Origin: a bacterium
GTDB lineage: Bacteria > UBA8248
Assembly: GCA_022828125.1 (NCBI GenBank)
Contig: JAJEJD010000027.1
Span: forward strand, 1 to 56,116
Length of the DNA stretch: 56,116 nucleotides
Reading direction: 5' to 3'
A program made the translations under genes and the position numbers. Below are positions 25,178 to 33,356 of the stretch, piece after piece; positions within the stretch are counted from its first letter, which is position 1, and each line of letters begins with the position of its first letter. A model generated the notes under the pieces. The model had not been told where the DNA came from, searched no databases, and saw only the letters and a list, made by a program, of their open reading frames with translations.

Positions 25178-26225
25178 CCGTCACAAAATCCGGCATAATA
25201 CGGAATCTGATCTCTTCTCCTTCATCCACCCTCAAATTTGGGTGCACGCGCATTTTCAAGCGATGCCCCTTGCCGATTTCATCGATGATTTCGACTTCCA
25301 GCAGGATCGATTGTCCCACATAGCGAATGGTGCAAATCTTTGCCCCGAAGGGGCCGTTCGGGTCGATTTCAAAACTCTCAGGCCTCACGGAGATAAAAGC
25401 GTCCGTGCCGAATTCAAGGTCACGCATGGAGAGGCATGGCACTGGCCCGATGCTCGTCATCACCTCATCATAACCAGTCGATAAAACAATGCCTTGTAAA
25501 ATATTTGTCTGTCCGACAAAACGAGCAGCGAATTCCGTGGCGGGGAATTGATAAATTTCACGGGGCGACCCGCCTTGTTCAACTTTTCCGTTTCTCATGA
25601 TCAAAATATGGTCGGCCATATACATCGCTTCCTGCGGGTCGTGCGTAACCATCAGCGTGGTAACGCCCATTTGCTTGATCAACCTCAGCGTATCTTCGCG
25701 CACTTGAGCTCGCAGGCTGATGTCAAGACCGGTAAATGGTTCATCCAAAAGCAGAAGCCGGGGGAGAGGCGCCAACGCCCGGAGCAGGGCAACGCGCTGC
25801 TGCTGGCCGCCTGACAAAGTGTGTGGGTAAGCATCCGTCAATTCCACGATGTCCATCTGGATCATGGCTCTTTGTATTTCAGCCAGTTTTTCCGGTGAAG
25901 GATCATGGAGTCCGAAAGTGATGTTCTGCAAAACATCCAGGTGAGGGAACAGGGCATAATCCTGGAACATGAACCCCACATTCCTCTTTTCCGTCGGTGT
26001 TTCAATTCCACTTACAGGTTCGGAAAGGATCTTTTCGTCAAGACGAATCCTCCCTGACTGCAGTGAAGTCAGTCCTGCCACCAAACGCAACAGTGTCGTC
26101 TTCCCGCATCCGGAAGGCCCCAACAGACATGCAACTTGACCCTCTTCGACCGTCAAGGACAAATTCTCGATGACTTCTTTGGTTCCATATGCATGCGAGA
26201 TATTTTCGATATCGAGCTTGGCCAT
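25152..26225 (-). CDS. fbpC: Ferric iron ABC transporter ATPase FbpC
   Basis: A protein of 357 residues. Walker A LLGPSGCGKTT (residues 35-44), Q-loop MFQDYALFPH, signature LSGGQQQRVALLRAL, Walker B LLLLDEPF and the switch His in VTHDPQEA are intact. The C-terminal part forms the TOBE-type regulatory domain typical of the iron/molybdate/sugar subfamily. It energises import of Fe3+ delivered by FbpA through FbpB. It lies 14 bp downstream of fbpB. Confidence 0.92.
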   Translation of the reverse strand: MAKLDIENISHAYGTKEVIENLSLTVEEGQVACLLGPSGCGKTTLLRLVAGLTSLQSGRIRLDEKILSEPVSGIETPTEKRNVGFMFQDYALFPHLDVLQNITFGLHDPSPEKLAEIQRAMIQMDIVELTDAYPHTLSGGQQQRVALLRALAPLPRLLLLDEPFTGLDISLRAQVREDTLRLIKQMGVTTLMVTHDPQEAMYMADHILIMRNGKVEQGGSPREIYQFPATEFAARFVGQTNILQGIVLSTGYDEVMTSIGPVPCLSMRDLEFGTDAFISVRPESFEIDPNGPFGAKICTIRYVGQSILLEVEIIDEIGKGHRLKMRVHPNLRVDEGEEIRFRIMPDFVTVIEDPLDD

Positions 26226-26239
26226 TTAGAGCGTGGTCC

Positions 26240-27934
26240 TCATTTTTCTGCTCCGGGGCGTGCCCCCCGGATGGTGCGGCTCAAATAAATGACGGGCAAC
26301 AATCCTGCCGCCGCAATACTCAAAGAACCAAGCGCACTTTCTTCCAAAAGTTCATCCGAAGCCAGTTGGTGAACATGTGTGGCCAGAGTTTCAAAATTGA
26401 ACGGACGCAATATGATTGTCATGGGAAGTTCTTTCATCGTATCCACAAACACCAGTATCGCTGCCGCCAGGATACCGCCACGAATCATAGGCAAATGAAT
26501 GCGCTTGAGGGTTCTGCCAGGACCCAGACCAAGCGTCCGAGCGGCGCCATCCATGTTTGGCGTAATTCTCAGTAGGCTGGCTTCCATCGTGCCATAGGAA
26601 AGCGCCAGGAACCGAGACAGATATCCATAGGTAACAGCCGCGATTGTGCCGCTGAAGAACAGACCTGTGGAGATGCCAAAAACATTATTGAGAAATCCCT
26701 GGATGAAGACATCCACCTTGCCCATAGGAATCAGCACGCCGACGGCGAGAACCGCACCGGGTACGGCGTATCCGATACTGGCAAACCTGGCCGTCGATTT
26801 GAGCAATGTGTTTTCCTTCAGGCGTACGCCATATGCCAGAAAAATGCCCGCCAACACGGATAGGGTTGCGCTCAGGGATGACAAAACCAGACTATTTGAA
26901 AGATTGGAATAAAAATTATGTGAAATGCTTTCCTCGTAAAAGCCCCAAGCGTAATAACCCAAAACACACGATGGCAGAATGAAGCCGAATCCAATAGGCA
27001 AAAGACACGAGATCGTTGCGCCCAACAACCTTACGCCTCGTAATTGATAACTCGGGAGGGCTTGATATCTAGTAGAAGTATTAAAATACCTCTGATTGGT
27101 GCGCGATTTTCTCTCCGCCCACAAAAGAAGCAAGACAAAACAAAGAGCGACAACGGCAAGTTGGGCAGCGCCTGACAGATTGTTCATGTTGAGCCACACG
27201 TCAAAGATTCCAGCCGTGAGCGTTTCCACAGCAAAGAAATCAACAGTTCCAAAATCATTGAGCGCTTCCATCAGAACCAGACTCACTCCGATGATGAGCG
27301 ATGGACGTGCCGAGGGCAGGGCGATGGAAATAAAACTCTGCCACGCGGTTTTACCCAAAGTTCTGCTCACCTCCAAAATGCAAACCGATTGCTGCACAAA
27401 TGCGACTCGCGCAAGCAGGTAAACATATGGATAAAGAGTAAGCGTCATAACGAAAATTGCGCCGCCGAGAGAACGTATCTCCGGAAACCAGTACTCTCGA
27501 CTTGATTCCCATCCAAAGATATCGCGCAATAACGTCTGTACTGGACCTGCAAATTCAAAAACGTCGGTATACACATAGGCTACGACATACGCAGGCATCG
27601 CCAGCGGCAAGAGCAGCGCCCATTCAAAAATCCGTCGTCCCGGGAATTGGCATAGAGTCACCAGCCAAGCGGTGCATGTGCCGATGACTAACGTGCCCAC
27701 GCCTACTCCCAGCATCAGGCCGATAGTCGTCAGTACATAGCGTGACAATACGGTGGTGATCAGGTGATGCCATATATCACCACTTGGCTGAAGGGCGAAA
27801 AAACCTACTGACAGGAGAGGAAGCGCTATAAAAAATGCGAGCAGAAGGGCTCCGCCCGTCCAAAAATCCAATTGAAGCCATTTAGACGTCAGCCGCGGAG
27901 AGGCTTCTATGTGGAATCCGGCACCTGCGCTCAT
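26240..27934 (-). CDS. fbpB: Ferric iron ABC transporter permease FbpB (two fused permease domains)
   Basis: About 564 residues with some 12 membrane segments: two tandem binding-protein-dependent permease modules, as in FbpB/AfuB/SfuB. Each half carries an EAA-type loop contacting the ATPase (EVSRTLGKTAWQSFISIALPSARPSLI near the middle; DGAARTLGLGPGRTLKRIHLPMIRGG in the second half). A longer frame starts at 27985, but that start lies inside the right arm of a strong hairpin, so ATG 27934 is preferred. Lies between fbpA and fbpC on the minus strand. Confidence 0.9.
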   Translation of the reverse strand: MSAGAGFHIEASPRLTSKWLQLDFWTGGALLLAFFIALPLLSVGFFALQPSGDIWHHLITTVLSRYVLTTIGLMLGVGVGTLVIGTCTAWLVTLCQFPGRRIFEWALLLPLAMPAYVVAYVYTDVFEFAGPVQTLLRDIFGWESSREYWFPEIRSLGGAIFVMTLTLYPYVYLLARVAFVQQSVCILEVSRTLGKTAWQSFISIALPSARPSLIIGVSLVLMEALNDFGTVDFFAVETLTAGIFDVWLNMNNLSGAAQLAVVALCFVLLLLWAERKSRTNQRYFNTSTRYQALPSYQLRGVRLLGATISCLLPIGFGFILPSCVLGYYAWGFYEESISHNFYSNLSNSLVLSSLSATLSVLAGIFLAYGVRLKENTLLKSTARFASIGYAVPGAVLAVGVLIPMGKVDVFIQGFLNNVFGISTGLFFSGTIAAVTYGYLSRFLALSYGTMEASLLRITPNMDGAARTLGLGPGRTLKRIHLPMIRGGILAAAILVFVDTMKELPMTIILRPFNFETLATHVHQLASDELLEESALGSLSIAAAGLLPVIYLSRTIRGARPGAEK

Positions 27935-27974
27935 GCCATACCAATTGCAAAAGTTAGAATCTTTTTCAAAACAC

Positions 27975-28029
27975 CAAGACCCCAAAAGCCAATATCCAGA
28001 ATGAGAATATTAAGGCTTTTGGGGTCTTG
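27975..28029 (-). terminator. Long perfect hairpin between fbpA and fbpB (attenuator or processing site)
   Basis: CAAGACCCCAAAAGCC (27975-27990) pairs perfectly over 16 bp with GGCTTTTGGGGTCTTG (28014-28029). An inner AATAT/ATATT pairing extends the stem. It lies just after the fbpA stop, in the direction of transcription, and the U-rich arm is part of the stem. Such hairpins commonly let the binding-protein transcript accumulate above the permease and ATPase message. Confidence 0.75.
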
Positions 28030-28039
28030 ATACTAGCTT

Positions 28040-29110
28040 CTAATTGCTGGGCCTGAAGTTATTGTAATCTACCTGGTCTACCAACTTGGAAGCGGTTGCA
28101 CGCTGATTCGCCACTTCGGCCAGATTGATGGTATCGGCCTTGAATTTTCCCCAAGACGCGACTAACGGATGGATTGTCACGCCCGTTTTCAATGGGTATT
28201 CATAATTCTGGTCGGCGTACAATTTTTGAGCATATTCCCCACTCAAGAACTCGATGAGGCGGACAGCGTTTTTCCGGTTTTTCGCATGCTTTGCAACGGC
28301 GGCGCCGCTGATGTTGACGTGCGTGCCCCTGTCCTTTTGATTTGGGAAAACGATATATACCGCTTTCGCCCATTCTCTTTGAACTTTCTTTTTCTTGTTG
28401 GTTGCCATTTTCGCCATGTAATACGTATTGGCCAAAGCGAGATCGCATTCTCCTGCGTGAATGGCTTTCGCTTGCGCACGGTCGTTGCCACCGGGCTTAC
28501 GGGCGAGGTTGGACTTGAGACCCATCAACCATTTCTTGGCTTTCGCTTCGCCTGAATGCGCCACTATGGAAGCGAACAGAGATACGTTGTAGACATGTTT
28601 CCCCGAACGTGTACAAATTTTGCCTTTCCATTTTGGATCCGCCAGATCCTCATAACGGGTAATTCCACCCGGATTCACGCGCTTTTTACTAGCGAATATG
28701 ATTCGCGCACGCATAGTAAGGCCAAACCAATGACCTTTGGGGTGGCGATAGGCTGAGGGGATATTTTGCTCTAATGCATTTGAGTTTATCGGCTGAAGCA
28801 CCCCAGCCGCATCCATGTCGTGCAAACGACCGACATCCGAAGTCAACACAGCATCTGCTGCCCCTGGCGTCGCCTTGATTTTTTCCAACATACCTTTTTT
28901 CGCAAAAACGACGTTGGTCTTGATGCCTGTTTTTTCAGTGAAGGCCTTCAAGATCGGTTTAATGAGAAAAGGCTGTCGGTAGGAATAGAGATTTACAACC
29001 TCCCCGGCGATGGCCGTGGTCTTGTCCATGGCAAACATGGCCAGAATGAGAAACATGGAAATTCCAAAGAATCGCTTTGTGCATTTTGCTCCATTGAGTG
29101 CAGCAAACAT
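28040..29110 (-). CDS. fbpA: Ferric iron ABC transporter substrate-binding protein FbpA
   Basis: A protein of 356 residues with a signal peptide (hydrophobic residues 14-28; cleavage near AIAG). The mature start VVNLYSYRQPFLIKPIL and the paired tyrosines of ALANTYY (Tyr230, Tyr231) are typical of periplasmic Fe3+-binding proteins, in which tyrosinates hold the metal. It is first of fbpA-fbpB-fbpC; the dtxR-type regulator gene lies 89 bp upstream in the same direction. AGGAG precedes the ATG. A palindrome in the upstream gap is a candidate iron-responsive operator. Confidence 0.92.
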   Translation of the reverse strand: MFAALNGAKCTKRFFGISMFLILAMFAMDKTTAIAGEVVNLYSYRQPFLIKPILKAFTEKTGIKTNVVFAKKGMLEKIKATPGAADAVLTSDVGRLHDMDAAGVLQPINSNALEQNIPSAYRHPKGHWFGLTMRARIIFASKKRVNPGGITRYEDLADPKWKGKICTRSGKHVYNVSLFASIVAHSGEAKAKKWLMGLKSNLARKPGGNDRAQAKAIHAGECDLALANTYYMAKMATNKKKKVQREWAKAVYIVFPNQKDRGTHVNISGAAVAKHAKNRKNAVRLIEFLSGEYAQKLYADQNYEYPLKTGVTIHPLVASWGKFKADTINLAEVANQRATASKLVDQVDYNNFRPSN

Positions 29111-29186
29111 AAATTTTATCTCCTGTTCAGAATATCGACCATTTGACCGTGTTATTTGAAGCCGGCTTCAGGCAAGCCAGGGATAA

Positions 29187-29200
29187 ATTTGTTAACAAAT
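29187..29200. promoter_or_regulatory. Perfect palindrome upstream of fbpA, candidate metal-regulator operator
   Basis: ATTTGTTAACAAAT is a perfect 14-bp palindrome 77-90 nt upstream of the fbpA start, touching the last base of the regulator gene. It shares the TGTTAA/TTAACA half-site with the palindrome in front of the regulator gene itself. Confidence 0.5.
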
Positions 29201-29754
29201 CAAACTCGCCGTTTTGATTGTTTTATTTTTTTAGACATATCGTCGAAGTCGATGACGCTGATATCGCAATGGTAAGAACATGTCGGGCAAGTATCGACGC
29301 TCTCGCATGAGCGACGAAATTGATGGAACTTCTCCAGGATTTCCTGATTGCCCGGTTCCTCGAAAAAGCGCAACAGATCAAGAAACCGATCGATGGAGTT
29401 GCCGCTCACGTAATGCTCCATAACGCAGGCGTCGACAAAGGCTTGCTCTTCTTCTACTCCTAAAACGTCTGTCAGGAAGTGCATCAAAATAGAAAATTTG
29501 CCCGACACGCCCTTGGCCCTTTTAGCGCCCTCTTCTGTCAAGAGAATGCTTTCGTAGACGCGATGGGAAACCAATCCATTAGAGCGGAGTGTTTTCACTG
29601 CAGCTGAGACAGCCGGCTTCGCTACGCCCAACATGGAGGCGATGTCCGTTACGCGCGCGTAACCCTTGTTTTCCTGAAGATCAAATATGGCGCGAAGATA
29701 ATGTTCCAGGCTGGGTGAAAGGGAGCCGCGTGAGTGGTGTGGCTGTGGAGTCAT
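29200..29754 (-). CDS. DtxR/MntR-family metal-dependent transcriptional regulator
   Basis: A protein of 184 residues. The N-terminal winged helix is clear (LSPSLEHYLRAIFDL then ARVTDIASMLGVAKPAVSAAVKTLRSNGLV, residues 12-62), followed by the metal-binding dimerisation domain with DACVMEH (Cys110, Glu113, His114), matching the primary site of DtxR. Compared by eye with DtxR, the three ancillary-site ligands appear as Phe87, Met91 and Phe106. The C-terminus adds a Cys cluster (Cys150, 156, 159, 163) instead of an SH3-like domain. Its position directly upstream of fbpABC makes it the probable iron-uptake regulator. Confidence 0.9.
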   Translation of the reverse strand: MTPQPHHSRGSLSPSLEHYLRAIFDLQENKGYARVTDIASMLGVAKPAVSAAVKTLRSNGLVSHRVYESILLTEEGAKRAKGVSGKFSILMHFLTDVLGVEEEQAFVDACVMEHYVSGNSIDRFLDLLRFFEEPGNQEILEKFHQFRRSCESVDTCPTCSYHCDISVIDFDDMSKKIKQSKRRV

Positions 29755-29795
29755 AGCATGAATCCCTTTTTTGAAATTGAAGGGGTTTTTGTTAA

Positions 29796-29827
29796 AGGTA
29801 ACCTAATAATGTTAAATTTATTTAACA
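29796..29827. promoter_or_regulatory. Candidate operator region of the DtxR-family gene
   Basis: TGTTAAAT-TT-ATTTAACA (29810-29827) is an 18-bp inverted repeat 56-73 nt upstream of the regulator start. AGGT-A-ACCT (29796-29804), resembling half of a DtxR box, lies beside it. On the minus strand TTGACA (29855-29850) could be the -35 hexamer, although I see no strong -10. The layout suggests autoregulation. The rest of the 243-bp gap up to the ROK gene is AT-rich with nothing else recognised. Confidence 0.5.
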
Positions 29828-29997
29828 ATGTTTCTTATAATTTCACATTTGTCAAGAGCAAAATCGAAAAATTGTTGAGCCATACCCGAGCGGGATGATT
29901 AGGGAAGCAGCCAGGTTGAGAAATTTACTTTCAGGAAAATGCTATACACAGTTGTTTCAAGTAATTCTGACTTTGATCGAATTTGATAATGAGAAAA

Positions 29998-30936
29998 TCA
30001 TTTCACTACGAAAGGTTGAATAGCGCCCCGAACACCTGCCCATTCACCTAATTTCCCCAAGAGAACTTTCGAAGAGTTGTGGGCTTGCTCGAAAGAATTC
30101 GCCTCCCAGGCTCTTTGGGCAGTTGCCAGGAAATGTTCCTTGGCATTCATTAGCCCTCCCACGAGGACGATGCTCGCTGGATTCAACAAATTCATGATGT
30201 TGGCGATTCCAACGCCAAGCGCATGACCGCCGTTTTCCCAAATTGCTCTTACCGCATGGTCTCCAGAAACAGCGAGTTCCGCCAAGAAAATCGGGGATAT
30301 TTCATCGCTCGACCCAATAGGGGAATCTGGGTGTTGCTCCGCATGAGTTTTGGCATCTCTTGCAAGGGCCCAACTCGAAAAATAAGCTTCCAGACACCCG
30401 TTAGAACCACAGGTACACGGCTTGCCGTTTTTTTCGATGACCATATGGCCAATTTCTCCCGCCATTCCGGATACGCCCTGCAAAATCTCTCCATTTTGCA
30501 CGAAACTTCCACCGATGCCCGTTCCCAGCGTGAGGATGAACATACTCTCATGTCCTTCGCCCGCGCCGGCGAAATATTCCCCGAATGCAGCGGCATTCGC
30601 ATCGTTCATCATATGAATCGGAGTAGGGGGGAAGGAATCTTTCAACATCTCCAAGAGGGGAACTCCACAAAGAATGGGCAGGTTGGGAGAATCGACGACT
30701 TTACCGGCATCAAGATCCAGAATGCCTGCGACGGCGACCCCAATCCCTTTGAGGTGTTTTGTTGAAGAAAGTGAATTTGCAGCTTCACTGAACAAATTGA
30801 GGTAGTCTTCCACTCTTAGACACTTTTGCGTATCAATCGAGCAACGCTCTTGTAATTCTCCATCCAGGCTGAAAGACGATGCCTTGAGGGAAGAGCCCCC
30901 GAGATCAAAACCAACATAGACTTCGCTGCCGGGCAA
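29998..30936 (-). CDS. ROK-family sugar kinase
   Basis: A protein of 312 residues. It has the ATP-binding DLGGSSLK near residue 10, the catalytic-Asp region MMNDANAAAFGEY near 110, the phosphate loop LTLGTGIGGS near 137 and the ROK zinc signature C-T-C-G-S-N-G-C-L-E near 180. No N-terminal helix-turn-helix is present, so it is a kinase and not a ROK repressor. Likely substrates are glucose or N-acetyl-hexosamines, which sequence alone does not decide. The start is TTG behind GAGG. It lies about 95 bp downstream of the DUF3047 gene on the same strand. Confidence 0.88.
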   Translation of the reverse strand: MPGSEVYVGFDLGGSSLKASSFSLDGELQERCSIDTQKCLRVEDYLNLFSEAANSLSSTKHLKGIGVAVAGILDLDAGKVVDSPNLPILCGVPLLEMLKDSFPPTPIHMMNDANAAAFGEYFAGAGEGHESMFILTLGTGIGGSFVQNGEILQGVSGMAGEIGHMVIEKNGKPCTCGSNGCLEAYFSSWALARDAKTHAEQHPDSPIGSSDEISPIFLAELAVSGDHAVRAIWENGGHALGVGIANIMNLLNPASIVLVGGLMNAKEHFLATAQRAWEANSFEQAHNSSKVLLGKLGEWAGVRGAIQPFVVK

Positions 30937-31030
30937 TTGTCAAAACCTCGGTATAGTCGAGTCCGTTCCCTTGTTGATTTGCTGAGCAAGAATGTTTTGT
31001 AAGCGGAATGAAAACCGAATCCGCCTCTAA

Positions 31031-31801
31031 TCATTCATATGTCCAAGCGATGGGGTCGGCTGCTTTAGCGAAATGAACATAGTCCTCGGCAACAGAAACC
31101 CTGGGTGCATCGCCTTTGAATTCGACGCTTGCGAAATAGCTCTCTGCATTTGTAAGCGTATCGTCCGTGTCGATCATCAACGCAATGCCACCGACTTTTG
31201 GCGCTTCAGAACCAAAAACCTTTCGATAATCATCCATTACATTGCGTTTTTCGGTAATCCATTTTTCGAGATTGTCAACGCCGCTTCTGACAACGATGTA
31301 ATGGACCATCGGATTCTTGCGGCTTCTCAAAATCGTGCCCTCAGGCACGCTTGTCTCCCAGACGTAGCCAATAAGCTGACTGTTGATAAAACTGGGAAAC
31401 CGGGGAAAGACGACGTAAATACCAGCCGCTTGGTCATCGGACTCAACATTTCTCGCATCCGCGCCTTTTGGAAGTTTCGTCACTTTCCATTTCCATGAAA
31501 GCACCGGGAATTTCTTGGGGTCGATTTTCACTTCCCGGTAAATGGAAACGGACGCTTTTTCGCTTCGCATTCTAAGTACTTTCGCATGCCTGTTTTCATC
31601 CTGGATGAGTTGAACATCAGCCCTTCCATGCCATACCTTAAGCGCCCATCCATTTGGTAATTGTTTGGAGTTTTTCTGAGCAGAATTCAAGGCGAAGTCC
31701 GTCACAACTATTTTTTCCGCCTGGGCGGACGCAGAACCAAGTAGCAGGATGGCCGCAAAGATCGCCGCGACGGCGAAAATGGCCGGAGGGAAATACTTCA
31801 T
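31031..31801 (-). CDS. Secreted DUF3047 protein
   Basis: A protein of 256 residues with a signal peptide (hydrophobic residues 5-25, cleavage after AQA). The mature part matches the DUF3047 pattern: VLRMRSEKASVSIYREV, VLSWKWKVTKLPKGAD, DDQAAGIYVVFPRFP, YVWETSVPEGT and GGIALMIDTDDTLTNAESYFASVEF. The family is probably a beta-sandwich envelope protein; no function is established to my knowledge. It sits between the glycerate kinase and ROK genes on the same strand, with gaps of 71 and 94 bp. Confidence 0.85.
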   Translation of the reverse strand: MKYFPPAIFAVAAIFAAILLLGSASAQAEKIVVTDFALNSAQKNSKQLPNGWALKVWHGRADVQLIQDENRHAKVLRMRSEKASVSIYREVKIDPKKFPVLSWKWKVTKLPKGADARNVESDDQAAGIYVVFPRFPSFINSQLIGYVWETSVPEGTILRSRKNPMVHYIVVRSGVDNLEKWITEKRNVMDDYRKVFGSEAPKVGGIALMIDTDDTLTNAESYFASVEFKGDAPRVSVAEDYVHFAKAADPIAWTYE

Positions 31802-31872
31802 GAGTATGTCCTATGGAATTCTCAACGATTGGGCGAACCGCGAGATCACGGATAACCGCTGAGAGCTAGGCA

Positions 31873-33240
31873 CTAATAATTATTCACCAACAAAATGACC
31901 AAATCCATTACGTTGGTTCCGCTCGGCCCAGTGTATACACAAGAACTAAGCCTGCGGAGAAAATCGTGACTGTTATTATCACGCAAATGGGCATTCGGGT
32001 CAAGCCCTTGATTTTGCGCCGTTTTTGCTGTTCCCCCATCGACAATCCCACCTGCGGCTTCGGTGGGACCGTCTCTACCGTCGGTACCTGCAGCGAGAAG
32101 ACAGATGTTCTCGTGGCCACGAATTTCAATGGCGAAAGACAGAGCGAGTTCCTGGCATCTGCCACCAACACCATTTCCCAACACCTTTACTGTTGTTTCG
32201 CCACCATACAGAAGGCATTGAGGTGAGTGTTTTTTTCGGGAATTTCCTAAAATCCTCTTGGCGTCTTTCGCGATGAATTTACCTGCTTCACTGGCTTCGC
32301 CGCTGAGAGTATGAGTTTGTGCCTTAACATTGTAACCCATTGATTTTGCTTTCTCATATGCGGCTCGAAGGGCAATCTTGCTGTTCGCCACGACATGATG
32401 ACTTACACGTTTAAATATCTTGTCTCCAGGAGCAGGGGTATCCGGAATCTCATTCCTGCAGCCGGCTTCAATCCTTTCTTTGATCGCTTTGGGCATTTCC
32501 TGGAATACTCTATAGCGCTCCAAATGCGCCTTTGCCTCAAGGAATGTAGTCGGATCACCGATAGCAGGACCTGAGGCAATCACATCGAGGGGGTCGCCGA
32601 TCACGTCAGAGACCAGAAGAACGCTCATACGGGCTGGAAAAACTTTCCGGGCCAGATTCCCGCCTTTTAGCTCGGAGAGGTGCTTTCGCACACAATTGAG
32701 AACTTCTATGGGGGCGCCTGCTCGCAGGAGCGAATTCGTGGCGGATTGTTTATGCTCGAGAGAAATTCCAGGCGCGGGTGCGGGCATCAGAGCCGAGCCT
32801 CCGCCGGAGAGCAGGAGTATCACCAGATCTTCTTTCCGGGCGTCAGCAGCCAACTTTACTATTTTTCGGGAGGCTTCCAGCCCCGAGACGTCGGGAACGG
32901 GGTGCGAGGCTTCGAAAATTCCAATGTGCCGGCATTTTTCCGCATAACCGTATTGAGTGACGACGGCGCCGGCATCAATTCGATCTCCAAGACGCCGCTC
33001 AACCGCACGCGCCATCTGAGAGCTCGCTTTCCCCGCTCCTAAAACGAGGATTCTCTCCGTTTCATCGAGAGATATTCTTTGTTTGCCGCAAACGAGAAAT
33101 TCCCGGCTTTTTTCCTTTTCGATTTTCATATATCGATAAACAGCTTCACCGGCATGAACGGCATTTAGTCCGGCGCGGAAGATAGCGCGCGCATCTCTTT
33201 TAAGAGATTTTCGGCGTTTTGGTTTCATATTGCGAGTCAT
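31873..33240 (-). CDS. Glycerate 2-kinase (MOFRL/GckA family)
   Basis: A protein of 455 residues, the usual size. The first domain has ILVLGAGKASSQMARAVE (near 65), SHPVPD, VILLLSGGGSALMPAPAPGISLE (near 140) and the conserved VLNCVRKHLSELKGG (near 178). The MOFRL domain follows with LLYGGETTVKVLGNGVGGRCQELALS and LLAAGTDGRDGPTEAAGG. It phosphorylates D-glycerate to 2-phosphoglycerate, feeding C3 acids into lower glycolysis. It is divergent from the NAD-kinase-like gene (116 bp gap) and may lead a minus-strand unit with DUF3047 and ROK genes. Confidence 0.92.
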   Translation of the reverse strand: MTRNMKPKRRKSLKRDARAIFRAGLNAVHAGEAVYRYMKIEKEKSREFLVCGKQRISLDETERILVLGAGKASSQMARAVERRLGDRIDAGAVVTQYGYAEKCRHIGIFEASHPVPDVSGLEASRKIVKLAADARKEDLVILLLSGGGSALMPAPAPGISLEHKQSATNSLLRAGAPIEVLNCVRKHLSELKGGNLARKVFPARMSVLLVSDVIGDPLDVIASGPAIGDPTTFLEAKAHLERYRVFQEMPKAIKERIEAGCRNEIPDTPAPGDKIFKRVSHHVVANSKIALRAAYEKAKSMGYNVKAQTHTLSGEASEAGKFIAKDAKRILGNSRKKHSPQCLLYGGETTVKVLGNGVGGRCQELALSFAIEIRGHENICLLAAGTDGRDGPTEAAGGIVDGGTAKTAQNQGLDPNAHLRDNNSHDFLRRLSSCVYTGPSGTNVMDLVILLVNNY

Positions 33241-33356
33241 TTCATTGAGCGGAAACAGAACCTGAGTGATGCTTCGCCCTTTGTGCAGATTCGATGTAAT
33301 CTTGATTCTACAGGAATCCAGAAATTCTTTCTTGGTAAAAAAGCAAAGGAGAAGAG

